From Pseudosulfitobacter koreensis (GTDB taxonomy: Bacteria; Pseudomonadota; Alphaproteobacteria; Rhodobacterales; Rhodobacteraceae): a DNA stretch of 64,000 nt. This document shows positions 7,889 to 16,057 of the stretch, piece by piece (within the stretch, counting starts at the first letter, position 1; every line of letters starts with the position of its first letter). The notes under the pieces are model-generated. The model ran no database searches. It worked only from the letters and a program-made list of their open reading frames with translations, and was not told where the DNA came from. The stretch lies in assembly GCF_024733015.1 (NCBI RefSeq), contig NZ_JANKJG010000005.1, forward strand, positions 1-64,000. Direction: 5' to 3'. A program made the translations under genes and the position numbers.

Positions 7889-8788
7889 TCAGGAAAGCTC
7901 CAGGTCGTTTGTGCTGGCAATGATGTCAATCGCAATGCGGCGCCTGACCACGTCGCAGGTGTCTGACGGCAGATGGGTGTGTAACTGGTCTTGTGCGTAT
8001 GAAAACAGGGCCGGGATACGGCTGTGCGCCCTGCCGTCAATGCGTGCGATTTCGGCGCATTTTACGCGCTCGGCGGCGACCAGATCGCGCAGTGCGGCGA
8101 TGCTGCGCAGAAATTCAGACCCCTGTTCGCGCGCCTGGGCCGCAAGGTGGAAAAAGGTCTGCGGTGCAAATTCATCCATCACGACGCGCATGAGATAGTC
8201 CGGCAATGGTGCGTCGTCGTCCAGGCGCACATTGCGCGACCAACTGCAGTCCCGGGCCAGAAAATCATAGGGGCTTTGCCGCCCCAGCGCCCTTAGGTCA
8301 AGCGCGTCTCCGACCGCATTTTCGAGATCATCGAAGAAGTCGACCAGCGTGGCCAGGTCACGTTCAAGTGCGGGCTGAAGACGCTGGATCGGCGCTGAAC
8401 GATACCATGCAAAGGGCGTCACCTCTTCGGGCCAGTCTTCGGTCCCGGCGAACATATAGCGGTGCGACTGCCGCGAGTTTGAAAATTCAGGATCGTAGAG
8501 ATGCTGGATGATCCGCTCTCCGGCATGGCCATAGGGCGTGTGTCCGATGTCGTGACAGGCCACGCGCAAACACAGGTGCGGCCACAGCGGGCTGTCGGCA
8601 GCCTCAAACCGCGCCTGCAAAAGCCGCAGGGTCTGGCACATGTTCCTTGTGTGCTGAAAACGGCTGCGCACCGCGCTGCCGACCTTTGGGTGACTAAGCT
8701 GCGGTATGTGCCGCAACCCGGTCAGAAGCCCACGGATGAAGGTGGCGCGGGAGTGCCGCGCCACCAAAAGGGAAGCATCCACTGCCAT
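7889..8788 (-). CDS. HD-domain phosphohydrolase, dGTPase-like
   Basis: A 299-residue protein carrying the HD metal-dependent phosphohydrolase signature. It has FQHTRNMCQTL (first His), ACHDIGHTPYGHAGERI (the HD doublet plus the DIGHxPxGHxGE form of dGTP triphosphohydrolases) and a later Asp in LPDYLMRVVMDE. Bacterial Dgt proteins are usually longer (about 380-500 residues), so this is a compact or divergent member. Its ATG overlaps the P450 stop codon by one base, and the transporter gene follows within 3 bases. The substrate may be a nucleotide or some other phosphorylated metabolite; a housekeeping dNTPase role would not explain the location. Confidence 0.7.
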   Translation of the reverse strand: MAVDASLLVARHSRATFIRGLLTGLRHIPQLSHPKVGSAVRSRFQHTRNMCQTLRLLQARFEAADSPLWPHLCLRVACHDIGHTPYGHAGERIIQHLYDPEFSNSRQSHRYMFAGTEDWPEEVTPFAWYRSAPIQRLQPALERDLATLVDFFDDLENAVGDALDLRALGRQSPYDFLARDCSWSRNVRLDDDAPLPDYLMRVVMDEFAPQTFFHLAAQAREQGSEFLRSIAALRDLVAAERVKCAEIARIDGRAHSRIPALFSYAQDQLHTHLPSDTCDVVRRRIAIDIIASTNDLELS

Positions 8789-10050
8789 TATTCAGCAGCG
8801 ACCGATGCTGTTTTGCGCTGCAACGCGATGGGCATCCTGGTGATCCCGTGGAATGTCGCGTTTTCGGTCCAGGCTGGGGCGTTGACGTCGTAAAGCGGTG
8901 TCAGGTCAAATTCGGAGTTCAGCAGCGCATCGAAGATTTCCTGAAGTTCCGCGATCACCAGCGTTGCGCCGATGCACACATGTGCGCCCGACCCGAACGC
9001 AAGCGAGTTGCGGCGCTTGAGGTCGGGTGCAAAGCGGTCGGGTTGATCAAAGCACAACGGGTCACGGTTGGCCGCACCCAGCATGAGGAATATCGACTCT
9101 CCCTTGGCGATCTTCTTGCCGCCCAGCTCGAAATCGGTGGTCGCGTGACGTGTGATGAACTGGATCGGACCTTCGACGCGCATCGCCTCGTTGATGACAC
9201 TGCGAATGTCGACAGTTCCGTCCCGCAGCTTATCGGCCACGTCCGGGTTCTGGAAAAGCAGGTTCAACGTGTTGGAAATCACGAACTGCGGGATCTTGTG
9301 ACCGCCAAAGATCAGGTGGATCAACTGATAGCAAAGCTCGTCCTCGGTCAGACGGTGCTCTGATGTTTCCAGGGCCGTCACCAGCGCCGACAGCAGATCG
9401 TTGCGCGGCTTGTGTTTGCGCAGCTGGATCGACGCGCGAAACGCATCGACCATCGCTTGCAGGTCCAGCGCCGTCTGAACCGCGATGTCGTTGTTCGGAA
9501 CGGGCGACACGACGAAATCCTGCATGAACAATGCGATGGAATCCGACCAGCGCAGAAAGTCCTCCAGGCTGATTTCATCAAGTCCCAACATGTCCTGAAG
9601 GATCTGCGCAGGCACGGGATGGGCAAACGTCTCGATGATATCCAGCTCGACCGGCCCGGTTTGGCCTTGGATCGCCTGCGCAAACCGTGTGTCGATGATC
9701 TGCTTGATGTTCGGAAGCACCCGGTCGATGTGATGTTTCGCGAAGGCCTGATTCATGAACTTGCGCAGCCGCGTGTGGGTCGCGCCGTCGTTGTAGATCA
9801 TCCATGTCCGCACGATATCAAGTACCGCGCGCGTGCCATCGCCCAGGGCATCGCCGCTGTTTGCAATCTTGTCCTCGATCAGAAAGTCGGTGGTGCTTTC
9901 GTTCGATTTTATGACCTGTTGGATATGGTCAAACCGGCACACCAGCCAGGATTGCATTGGCTCGTACCAAAAGACAGGTTCATCCGTCAGCAGTTTGCCG
10001 TATATCTCATATCGGACGGAATTGAATTCCGAACTTGCCAGATCGAACAT
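8788..10050 (-). CDS. Cytochrome P450 with non-canonical I-helix
   Basis: A 420-residue soluble bacterial P450. The heme loop FGSGAHVCIGATL (FxxGxxxCxG, Cys ligand), the K-helix NEAMRVEG (ExxR) and the B-prime/C region THTRLRKFMNQAF (heme propionate HxxxR) are intact. The I-helix reads IFGGHKIPQF at the position where most members have AGxE/DTT. The acid-alcohol pair that delivers protons to bound oxygen is therefore replaced by Lys-Ile and the next Thr by Pro. This argues against ordinary monooxygenation and suggests a peroxygenase, isomerase-like or dehydratase-like activity, or a substrate hydroxyl assisting. It is the first gene of an operon with an HD protein and a transporter. No ferredoxin or reductase lies nearby. 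SD-like AAAGGG precedes the ATG. Confidence 0.9.
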   Translation of the reverse strand: MFDLASSEFNSVRYEIYGKLLTDEPVFWYEPMQSWLVCRFDHIQQVIKSNESTTDFLIEDKIANSGDALGDGTRAVLDIVRTWMIYNDGATHTRLRKFMNQAFAKHHIDRVLPNIKQIIDTRFAQAIQGQTGPVELDIIETFAHPVPAQILQDMLGLDEISLEDFLRWSDSIALFMQDFVVSPVPNNDIAVQTALDLQAMVDAFRASIQLRKHKPRNDLLSALVTALETSEHRLTEDELCYQLIHLIFGGHKIPQFVISNTLNLLFQNPDVADKLRDGTVDIRSVINEAMRVEGPIQFITRHATTDFELGGKKIAKGESIFLMLGAANRDPLCFDQPDRFAPDLKRRNSLAFGSGAHVCIGATLVIAELQEIFDALLNSEFDLTPLYDVNAPAWTENATFHGITRMPIALQRKTASVAAE

Positions 10051-10106
10051 ATGAACCCTTTAATTTGATTTCAAAAAAATTTTAATGACGTCTATTGTCG
10101 ATATGG

Positions 10107-10135
10107 CGAATAGGCGAAGGGCGAAATTCTGGCAA
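10107..10135 (-). promoter_or_regulatory. Candidate sigma-70 promoter of the P450-HD-MFS operon
   Basis: On the minus strand TTGCCA (10130-10135) is separated by exactly 17 bases from TATTCG (10107-10112). The P450 ATG is about 55 bases downstream, preceded by an AAAGGG Shine-Dalgarno. It was found by eye and competes with other AT-rich hexamers. Confidence 0.4.
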
Positions 10136-10214
10136 GTTAAAATTGTGCGCAGGCGTGTGCTTTCTTTTTGTGTATTTCAAGTAAACCGATTGACCCCTGA
10201 ATTAATTGCGCCCT

Positions 10215-10241
10215 ATTCAATAAGGTAGCAATTCAATAAGG
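10215..10241. repeat. Tandem 11-bp direct repeat, candidate operator
   Basis: ATTCAATAAGG occurs at 10215-10225 and again at 10231-10241, with a 16-base period. The outer flanks CCCTATT and AATAAGGG give partial dyad symmetry. It lies about 80 bases upstream of the putative P450 promoter. The spacing suggests a DNA-binding protein occupying roughly the same face of the helix, but no regulator gene is present in the cluster. Confidence 0.45.
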
Positions 10242-10358
10242 GCACACTTGTAATATGCAATTGAAGCATTTTCGCACGCCCCTGGGAACCATCCGGCCTG
10301 TCACCGGTTGGGCGCGATATCCTACGTTATTGGCAAAATGCAGGCGTTCGGCCCGGCT

Positions 10359-11987
10359 TCAGGTTTCCACGTCGGGGACTGATCGCCCTGTGGTCTCGGC
10401 CAGCGCGCTGATCTCCAGTGCTGCGGTGCGCACGGCCTCCAGCACGTCTGCCACGGGTGCGGCATGGTCGCCCTCCCCGACGAACTGTTCCAGATACAGC
10501 CGGATCGTCGCGCCTTCGGTCCCCGTGCCCGACAGACGGAACACCGCGCGCGCGCCTCCCTCGAAGAAGATGCGGATGCCTTGGGCCGCGCTTGTGGCTC
10601 CGTCCACCGGATCGGTATAGGCGAAATCGTCGGCCTTGGTCACCGTCAGCCCCGCGTGCACCTGTCCGGGCAGATCGTCCAGCTGCGTGCGCAAATGCGC
10701 CATCATCTTGTCGGCGCGGGCGGTCTCGACCGCCTCGTAGTCGTGGCGCGCATAATAGTTGCGGCCAAAGCGCTGCCAATGGTCGGCCTGAACCCCCGCC
10801 ACGGTCATGTCGCGCGCCGCCAGAATGTTCAGCCACAACAGCACCGCCCACAGCCCGTCCTTTTCGCGCACGTGGTGCGAGCCGGTGCCGGCGCTTTCCT
10901 CGCCGCAGATGGTGACGCGACCCGCATCCAGCAGCGTGCCGAAGAATTTCCAGCCCGTCGGTGTCTCGAAACATGGCACGCCGAGGGCTTCTGCCACGCG
11001 GTCTGCGGCGGCACTTGTAGGCATCGAGCGGGCGATCCCCGCGATCCCGTCCTTGTACGCAGGCGCGTGATGCGCATTGGCCGCCAGCATCGCCAGGCTG
11101 TCCGAGGGGGTGATATACGTCCCCTTGCCCACGATCATGTTGCGGTCGCCGTCGCCATCAGAGGCCGCGCCCATGTCGGGGGCCGTGTCCGACATCATCA
11201 GATCCATCAGGTCCTTTGCCCAGATCGGATTGGGATCGGGGTGGCCTTTGCCAAAATCCTCGGACGGGATGCCGTTCACGACCGTCCCTTTGGGCGCGCC
11301 CAGGATATCCTCGAGGATGCGGTGCGCATAGGGTCCGGTGACCGCGTGCATCGCGTCGAACCGCATGGTGAACCCGCCCGCGAACAGCGCGCGGATCGCG
11401 TCGAAATCGAACAACTCGGCCATCAGATCGCTATAGTCGGCAACGGGGTCCACCACGTCGATCCGCATGCCTGCGATCTGCATCTGGCCGATATTGTCGA
11501 GGTTCACGTCGTCCACATCTGCAATGTCATATGACTGAATCGCCAGCGTCGCCTCGTGGATCTTGGCCGTCAGCGCTTCGGAGGCGGGGCCGCCGTTGGC
11601 CGCGTTAAACTTCAGTCCGAAATCCGCGTCGATGCCGCCGGGGTTGTGGCTGGCCGACAGGATGAACCCGCCGTCAGCCCCGTGATGGCGGATCAGGTGC
11701 GAGGCGGCTGGCGTCGACAAAAGCCCGCCCTGCCCCACGATCACCCGCGCGGCCCCATGGGCAGCGGCGATTTTCAGGATCGTCTGGATCGCCTCGCGGT
11801 TGAAGAATCGACCGTCGCCCCCCAGCACAAAGCATTTGCCCGCACCGCCGCCGATGGCGGTAAATGTCGCCGCAACGTAATTTTCCAGGTAATGCGGCAC
11901 CATGAATGCACGCGTCTTCTTGCGCAGCCCGGATGTGCCGGGTTTCTGGTGATCGAAAGCTGTGGTTGAAATGGTCGTGACAGTCAT
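10359..11987 (-). CDS. pgm: Phosphoglucomutase (alpha-D-glucose 1,6-bisphosphate dependent)
   Basis: A 542-residue enzyme interconverting glucose 1-phosphate and glucose 6-phosphate. The phosphoserine loop is ILSASHNPGG (about residues 130-140), the metal loop is ASDGDGDRNM, the sugar-binding loop is CGEESAGTGSHHVREKDG and the phosphate-binding C-terminal loop is FRLSGTGTEGATIR. Length and motif order match the eukaryote-like PGM group found in proteobacteria. It stands alone on the minus strand between two metabolic blocks, with no glycogen genes in the window. The region upstream has a good TTGACA hexamer (12048-12053 on the minus strand). Confidence 0.95.
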   Translation of the reverse strand: MTVTTISTTAFDHQKPGTSGLRKKTRAFMVPHYLENYVAATFTAIGGGAGKCFVLGGDGRFFNREAIQTILKIAAAHGAARVIVGQGGLLSTPAASHLIRHHGADGGFILSASHNPGGIDADFGLKFNAANGGPASEALTAKIHEATLAIQSYDIADVDDVNLDNIGQMQIAGMRIDVVDPVADYSDLMAELFDFDAIRALFAGGFTMRFDAMHAVTGPYAHRILEDILGAPKGTVVNGIPSEDFGKGHPDPNPIWAKDLMDLMMSDTAPDMGAASDGDGDRNMIVGKGTYITPSDSLAMLAANAHHAPAYKDGIAGIARSMPTSAAADRVAEALGVPCFETPTGWKFFGTLLDAGRVTICGEESAGTGSHHVREKDGLWAVLLWLNILAARDMTVAGVQADHWQRFGRNYYARHDYEAVETARADKMMAHLRTQLDDLPGQVHAGLTVTKADDFAYTDPVDGATSAAQGIRIFFEGGARAVFRLSGTGTEGATIRLYLEQFVGEGDHAAPVADVLEAVRTAALEISALAETTGRSVPDVET

Positions 11988-12220
11988 AACAGGCGGCCTT
12001 TTGCGGCGTCATTGAATGTGCCAACTTGTTTCGTGCGCGAGCCCGGTTGTCAACGCGGGGGATGTGCCGATCGGACCCCATGGGCGGATTTTCTAACCTT
12101 ACGTCGCAGCGAAACGCAATTCCATTCTGCGGTATTGGCAGTGTCCACTTTTGCCCCTAGGGTTGCCGTTAAGGAACCGGGAGGGAGGACGTCCCGGTCC
12201 GTAAAAACGGGAGGATTCAC

Positions 12221-12265
12221 ATGGCCAATTCCATGTGCGCAGCGCGCGAGGCGGGTCTGCGATGA
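12221..12265 (+). CDS. Possible 14-residue leader peptide upstream of acyl-CoA synthetase
   Basis: A strong Shine-Dalgarno (GGGAGGA) precedes ATG 12221, which opens a 14-codon frame MANSMCAAREAGLR. Its TGA overlaps the ATG of the acyl-CoA synthetase in an ATGA arrangement. The synthetase start itself has no clear Shine-Dalgarno, so translation by termination-reinitiation from this mini-ORF is plausible. It has no amino-acid run typical of classical attenuators. Alternatively, translation may simply begin at another codon of the downstream gene. Confidence 0.4.
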   Translation: MANSMCAAREAGLR

Positions 12266-13962
12266 CTGCTATGAGCTATGATCAGGCTGCTGCCCACCTT
12301 ACGCAGACCGACCCCCGGTTTGCGCTGACGAAGGCCAACATTCGCGGGGTGGATTACACGGTTTACCAGAATTGCCCCGGCGACGTCGTGTCGATGATGC
12401 GCGCCAGCCGCGAGGCGCAGCAGAACGGTGCGGCTGAATACCTGGTATTCGAAGGCGAGCGCTGGACCTTCGATGAATTTATCGCCGACATTGACCGGCT
12501 TGCCCATGTTCTGAGCACAAAGTTCAACGTGACGCGCGGCACGCGGGTGGCGCTGGCCATGCGCAATTGTCCCGAACTGCTGCTGGGCATGATGGCGATT
12601 GCCTCGCTCGGTGGTGTGGTCGTGTTTCTGAACGGTTGGTGGACGACCGAAGAGCTGGACTATGCTCTGCAGGACAGCGATGCCAAGCTGGTGCTGGCCG
12701 ACGGTGACCGTGCCGCGCGGCTGGCCCCGCTGGAGCAACGCCTTGGCCTGACGGTGATCGGCGTGCGCGACGCGCAACTGCGCCACAGCTTTGCAGATCT
12801 GATGCAGGGCGTCGGTGATGTGCCCCCTGCCGATGTGACGATACACACCGATGACGATTTTGCGGTGATGTATTCGTCGGGCACCACAGGCAAGCCCAAG
12901 GGCGTGGTGCAGACCCATCGCGGCGTGATCAACGCGGTCTATTCCTGGCTGCTGACCTTCGTCATGGGCCCGCTGATCGAGCCACCCGAAGACCCCGACG
13001 CCCCGGCGCAGCGCCCTTGCGTGCTTGTCGTGACTCCCTTGTTCCACGTCACCGCCACGCACCCCAGCTTCATGCTCAGCATGCCCGCGGGCGCCAAGAT
13101 CGTGGTGATGCCGAAATGGGACGCGCGCAGGGCGGTCGAATTGATCCGCGACGAAGAGGTGACGCGGTTCCTCGGCGTGCCGACTCAATCTGCCGACCTG
13201 GTCGTCGCCGCGCGTGAGATGAACGAAGAACTGCCCTTGCTGACCTACATCGGCAGCGGCGGGGCCAAGCGTCCGGCGGCACAGGTGGCCGAGATCGCAG
13301 GCACGTTCAAGAACGCCGCCGTGGCGACCGGCTGGGGCATGACAGAGACCAACGCCATCGGCATCGGCCTGCTGGGGGATGATTATCTGAAGCATCCCGG
13401 CGCTGCGGGCCGTCTGTATCCGGCGGTGCAGGAGCTGCGCTTTCTTGACGATGCAGGTAAGCCAGTCGGTGTAGGAGAAGTCGGTGAAATCACCGTAAAA
13501 AGCCCCTGCAACATGCGGGAATACCTGAACAAACCCGATGCAACTGCCGAAGTGCTGCAAGACGGCTGGCTGCGGTCGGGCGATCTGGGGTTCATCGACG
13601 CCGAGGGCATCGTGACCATCGTGGACCGCAAGAAGAACATCATTATCCGGGGCGGCGAAAACATCGCCTGTCTGGACGTCGAGGGCGCATTGCACCGTCA
13701 TCCGGCGGTCGCCGAGGCCTGCGTGTTCAGCGTGCCGCACGACCGTCTGGGCGAAGTCGTCGGTGCCGGCGTGCAGTTGAAACCCGGCCATTCGGTGGAT
13801 GAGGAAGAGCTGAAAGCCTTCCTGCGCGATCATATCGCCAAGTTCAAAGTGCCCGAACACTTCTGGTTTCAGACAACGCCCCTGCCCCGTGGCACCACCG
13901 ACAAGATCGACCGCCGCGCCCTGCAAGCAACCTGCCTTGGAAAGGACAAAGCCCATGCCTGA
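12262..13962 (+). CDS. AMP-forming acyl-CoA synthetase
   Basis: A 566-residue ANL-superfamily ligase that activates a carboxylic acid to its CoA thioester via an acyl-adenylate. The P-loop-like motif is MYSSGTTGKPKGV, the core motif GWGMTETNA, the hinge region WLRSGDLGFID, and the C-terminal domain has DRKKNIIIRGGENI. The C-terminal catalytic lysine lies in GTTDKIDRRAL, in the usual PxTxxGKxxR position but with a modified motif. It heads a plus-strand operon with enoyl-CoA hydratase, an ACAD11-like dehydrogenase, two SDRs and a VOC protein. The chosen start overlaps the leader-peptide stop; ATG 12271 is an alternative. The acid substrate is unknown. Confidence 0.9.
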   Translation: MTAMSYDQAAAHLTQTDPRFALTKANIRGVDYTVYQNCPGDVVSMMRASREAQQNGAAEYLVFEGERWTFDEFIADIDRLAHVLSTKFNVTRGTRVALAMRNCPELLLGMMAIASLGGVVVFLNGWWTTEELDYALQDSDAKLVLADGDRAARLAPLEQRLGLTVIGVRDAQLRHSFADLMQGVGDVPPADVTIHTDDDFAVMYSSGTTGKPKGVVQTHRGVINAVYSWLLTFVMGPLIEPPEDPDAPAQRPCVLVVTPLFHVTATHPSFMLSMPAGAKIVVMPKWDARRAVELIRDEEVTRFLGVPTQSADLVVAAREMNEELPLLTYIGSGGAKRPAAQVAEIAGTFKNAAVATGWGMTETNAIGIGLLGDDYLKHPGAAGRLYPAVQELRFLDDAGKPVGVGEVGEITVKSPCNMREYLNKPDATAEVLQDGWLRSGDLGFIDAEGIVTIVDRKKNIIIRGGENIACLDVEGALHRHPAVAEACVFSVPHDRLGEVVGAGVQLKPGHSVDEEELKAFLRDHIAKFKVPEHFWFQTTPLPRGTTDKIDRRALQATCLGKDKAHA

Positions 13963-14728
13963 ATTCGTCACCACCGAGGTGCGCGGTCCGATCCTGATCG
14001 TGACCATGAACCGCCCCGAGGTCTACAACGCCGTGCACCCGCCGATGCACATGGAGCTCGACGCGATCTGGAACGATTTTCGCGACAATCCCGACCTGTG
14101 GGTCGCGGTGCTGACCGGCGCGGGCGACAAGGCGTTCTCGGCTGGCAACGACCTCAAGCACAGCGCGTCCGGCAAGGGCGGCAAGATCCCCGACAGCGGC
14201 TTTGCGGGTCTCAGCAAACGCTTTGATCTGGACAAGCCGGTGATCGCCGCCGTGAACGGCTTTGCCATGGGTGGCGGATTTGAAACCGCGCTGTCCTGCG
14301 ACATCATTATCGGCGCTGACAATTCCACCTATGCCCTTCCTGAAGTCAAAGTAGGCTTTTTCGCGGCAACGGGTGGCGTGCAGCGCCTGTCGCGGTTCAT
14401 GTCACGGACCAAGGCGAACGAATTGCTGTTCACCGGCCGCCACATGGACGCGGCCGAGGCATTGGGCCACGGCATCCTGAATGCCGTTGTGCCGCAGGCC
14501 GAGTTGATGGACGCCGCGATGAAGATGGCCGACGATATCGCCGCGCAATCGCCCTCCTCCGTGCGGGCCACCAAACGCGTGCTGAACGAAATGGCCCGTT
14601 CCGAAGGCCTCGATGACAGCCTGGCCTACAGCTACGAGGTGCTGGGCGAGTTGATGAAAACCGAAGATCACCGCGAGGGCGTCACCGCCTTTGTCGAGAA
14701 ACGCAAACCCAATTGGGTCAACAAGTAA
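13955..14728 (+). CDS. Enoyl-CoA hydratase/isomerase family protein
   Basis: A 257-residue crotonase-fold protein. It has NRPEVYNAVHPPMH at the N-terminus, an oxyanion-hole segment FSAGNDLKHSASGKGG, the second oxyanion loop AVNGFAMGGGFETALSCD, and Glu in ALPEVKVGFFAATGG at the position of a catalytic glutamate. The first hydratase Glu (normally near GNAFCAGADI..E) is less clear, so isomerase or other crotonase activity is possible. It overlaps the acyl-CoA synthetase by 8 bases, implying tight co-expression. It probably hydrates the 2-enoyl-CoA formed by the next gene's dehydrogenase. Confidence 0.88.
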   Translation: MPEFVTTEVRGPILIVTMNRPEVYNAVHPPMHMELDAIWNDFRDNPDLWVAVLTGAGDKAFSAGNDLKHSASGKGGKIPDSGFAGLSKRFDLDKPVIAAVNGFAMGGGFETALSCDIIIGADNSTYALPEVKVGFFAATGGVQRLSRFMSRTKANELLFTGRHMDAAEALGHGILNAVVPQAELMDAAMKMADDIAAQSPSSVRATKRVLNEMARSEGLDDSLAYSYEVLGELMKTEDHREGVTAFVEKRKPNWVNK

Positions 14729-14752
14729 GAATTGAAAGAGAGGGCCGAACCT

Positions 14753-16057
14753 ATGGCTAAATCCACCCCCGATATGAACAATCTCGAGATGTCCGAGGGC
14801 AACAAGCCGTTGCTGAACGCGGTCATCCGCCACATCCGCGACAACGTCGATCCGATCACCGAGGAATTCCACCGTCTGGGTGAAGGCCGTGCCGACCGCT
14901 GGTCCTATGCGCCCGGTCAGCTGGAACTGCTGGAAGGTGCCAAGAACAAGGCGCGCGAGGCGGGTCTGTGGAACTTCTTCCTGCCCAACGCCGAAACCGG
15001 CGAGGGCCTGTCGAACCTCGACTACGCCTATATCGCGGCGGAACTGGGCAAAAGCCCCTTGGCCCCTGAAACGCTGAACTGCTCTGCGCCCGATACCGGC
15101 AACATGGAAGTGCTGGAGCGTATCGGCACGCAAGCGCAAAAAGACAAGTGGCTCAAGCCGCTGCTGGCCGGTGAAATCCGTTCGGCCTTTGCGATGACAG
15201 AGCCCGATGTCGCGTCCTCTGACGCGAAGAACATCGCGACATCTGCGGTGCTGGAAAACGGCGAATGGGTGATCAATGGCGAGAAATTCTATATCTCGGG
15301 CGCCGGCGATCCGCGCTGCAAGATCATGATCGTGATGGTCAAGACCTCGCCCGAGGCCGAAACCTTCCGCCAGCAAAGCCAGATCCTGGTGCCCGTCGAC
15401 ACCCCCGGCGTCGAAATCCTGGGGCCGATGCACGTCTTTGGTCACGACGACGCGCCGCACGGCCACATGCACATCAGGTTCACAAACGTCCGCGTGCCCG
15501 AGGAAAACATCCTGTGGGGCGAAGGCCGCGGTTTTGAAATCAGCCAGGTGCGCCTTGGACCTGGCCGTATTCACCACTGCATGCGTTCGATCGGTCAGGC
15601 CGAAAAGGCTCTGGATCTGCTGATGGACCGCGCCCTGAGCCGCGAAGCTTTCGGCAAGCGCATCATTGATCTGGGCAAGAACATGGAAACGATCAGCCGT
15701 GCGCGCATCGAGATCGAAGCCATGCGTCTGATGGTTCTCAAGGCGGCCAAGGCGATGGATGTTCTGGGCAACAAGGAAGCCCGCATCTGGGTCAGCATGA
15801 TCAAGGCGATGGTGCCGGAAAAGGTCTGCCAGATCATTGACCAGTCGATGCAGGTGCATGGTGCCACGGGTCTTTCGCAATGGTCGCCGCTGTCGAACAT
15901 GTACACTGGCCAGCGCACGCTGCGCTTTGCCGACGGCCCCGATGAGGTGCACCACCACGTCGTCGCCCGTGCCGAAGTGGCCGAGTTTCAGGAGAGCAAC
16001 GAACGCAAGCTCGCCGCCCACGGCAAGACCCAAGGCAAGGTGTTTTCAGGCCCATGA
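14753..16057 (+). CDS. Acyl-CoA dehydrogenase, ACAD10/ACAD11-like
   Basis: A 434-residue FAD-dependent acyl-CoA dehydrogenase. The FAD/substrate segment FAMTEPDVASSDAKN and the motifs YISGAGDPRCKI (about residue 180) and GPGRIHHCMR (about residue 270) are characteristic of the ACAD10/11 group rather than short-chain dehydrogenases. The C-terminus retains QVHGATGLSQ and RFADGPDEVHHH. In animals this dehydrogenase is fused to an APH-type kinase and acts on 4-hydroxyacyl-CoAs through a 4-phospho intermediate. Here a stand-alone APH gene lies at 29369-30403. Start ATG 14753 has GAGAGGG upstream. The SDR after it overlaps in ATGA fashion. The link to hydroxy-acids is an inference. Confidence 0.9.
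   Translation: MAKSTPDMNNLEMSEGNKPLLNAVIRHIRDNVDPITEEFHRLGEGRADRWSYAPGQLELLEGAKNKAREAGLWNFFLPNAETGEGLSNLDYAYIAAELGKSPLAPETLNCSAPDTGNMEVLERIGTQAQKDKWLKPLLAGEIRSAFAMTEPDVASSDAKNIATSAVLENGEWVINGEKFYISGAGDPRCKIMIVMVKTSPEAETFRQQSQILVPVDTPGVEILGPMHVFGHDDAPHGHMHIRFTNVRVPEENILWGEGRGFEISQVRLGPGRIHHCMRSIGQAEKALDLLMDRALSREAFGKRIIDLGKNMETISRARIEIEAMRLMVLKAAKAMDVLGNKEARIWVSMIKAMVPEKVCQIIDQSMQVHGATGLSQWSPLSNMYTGQRTLRFADGPDEVHHHVVARAEVAEFQESNERKLAAHGKTQGKVFSGP

Larger units (their letters stand above)
10051..10358. other. AT-rich regulatory intergenic region upstream of the P450 operon
   Basis: About 310 bases between the P450 start and the phosphoglucomutase end. It is visibly AT-richer than the surroundings and holds no convincing gene. 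It contains a candidate P450 promoter and a pair of direct repeats (separate entries). A short partial hairpin near 10290-10310 (AACC/GGTT arms around CCGG) could end pgm transcription but is weak. Confidence 0.6.

Noticed and set aside
12217..14007. 596-residue open frame on the minus strand
   Set aside because: It opposes the acyl-CoA synthetase with complete ANL motifs; no coding signature of its own.
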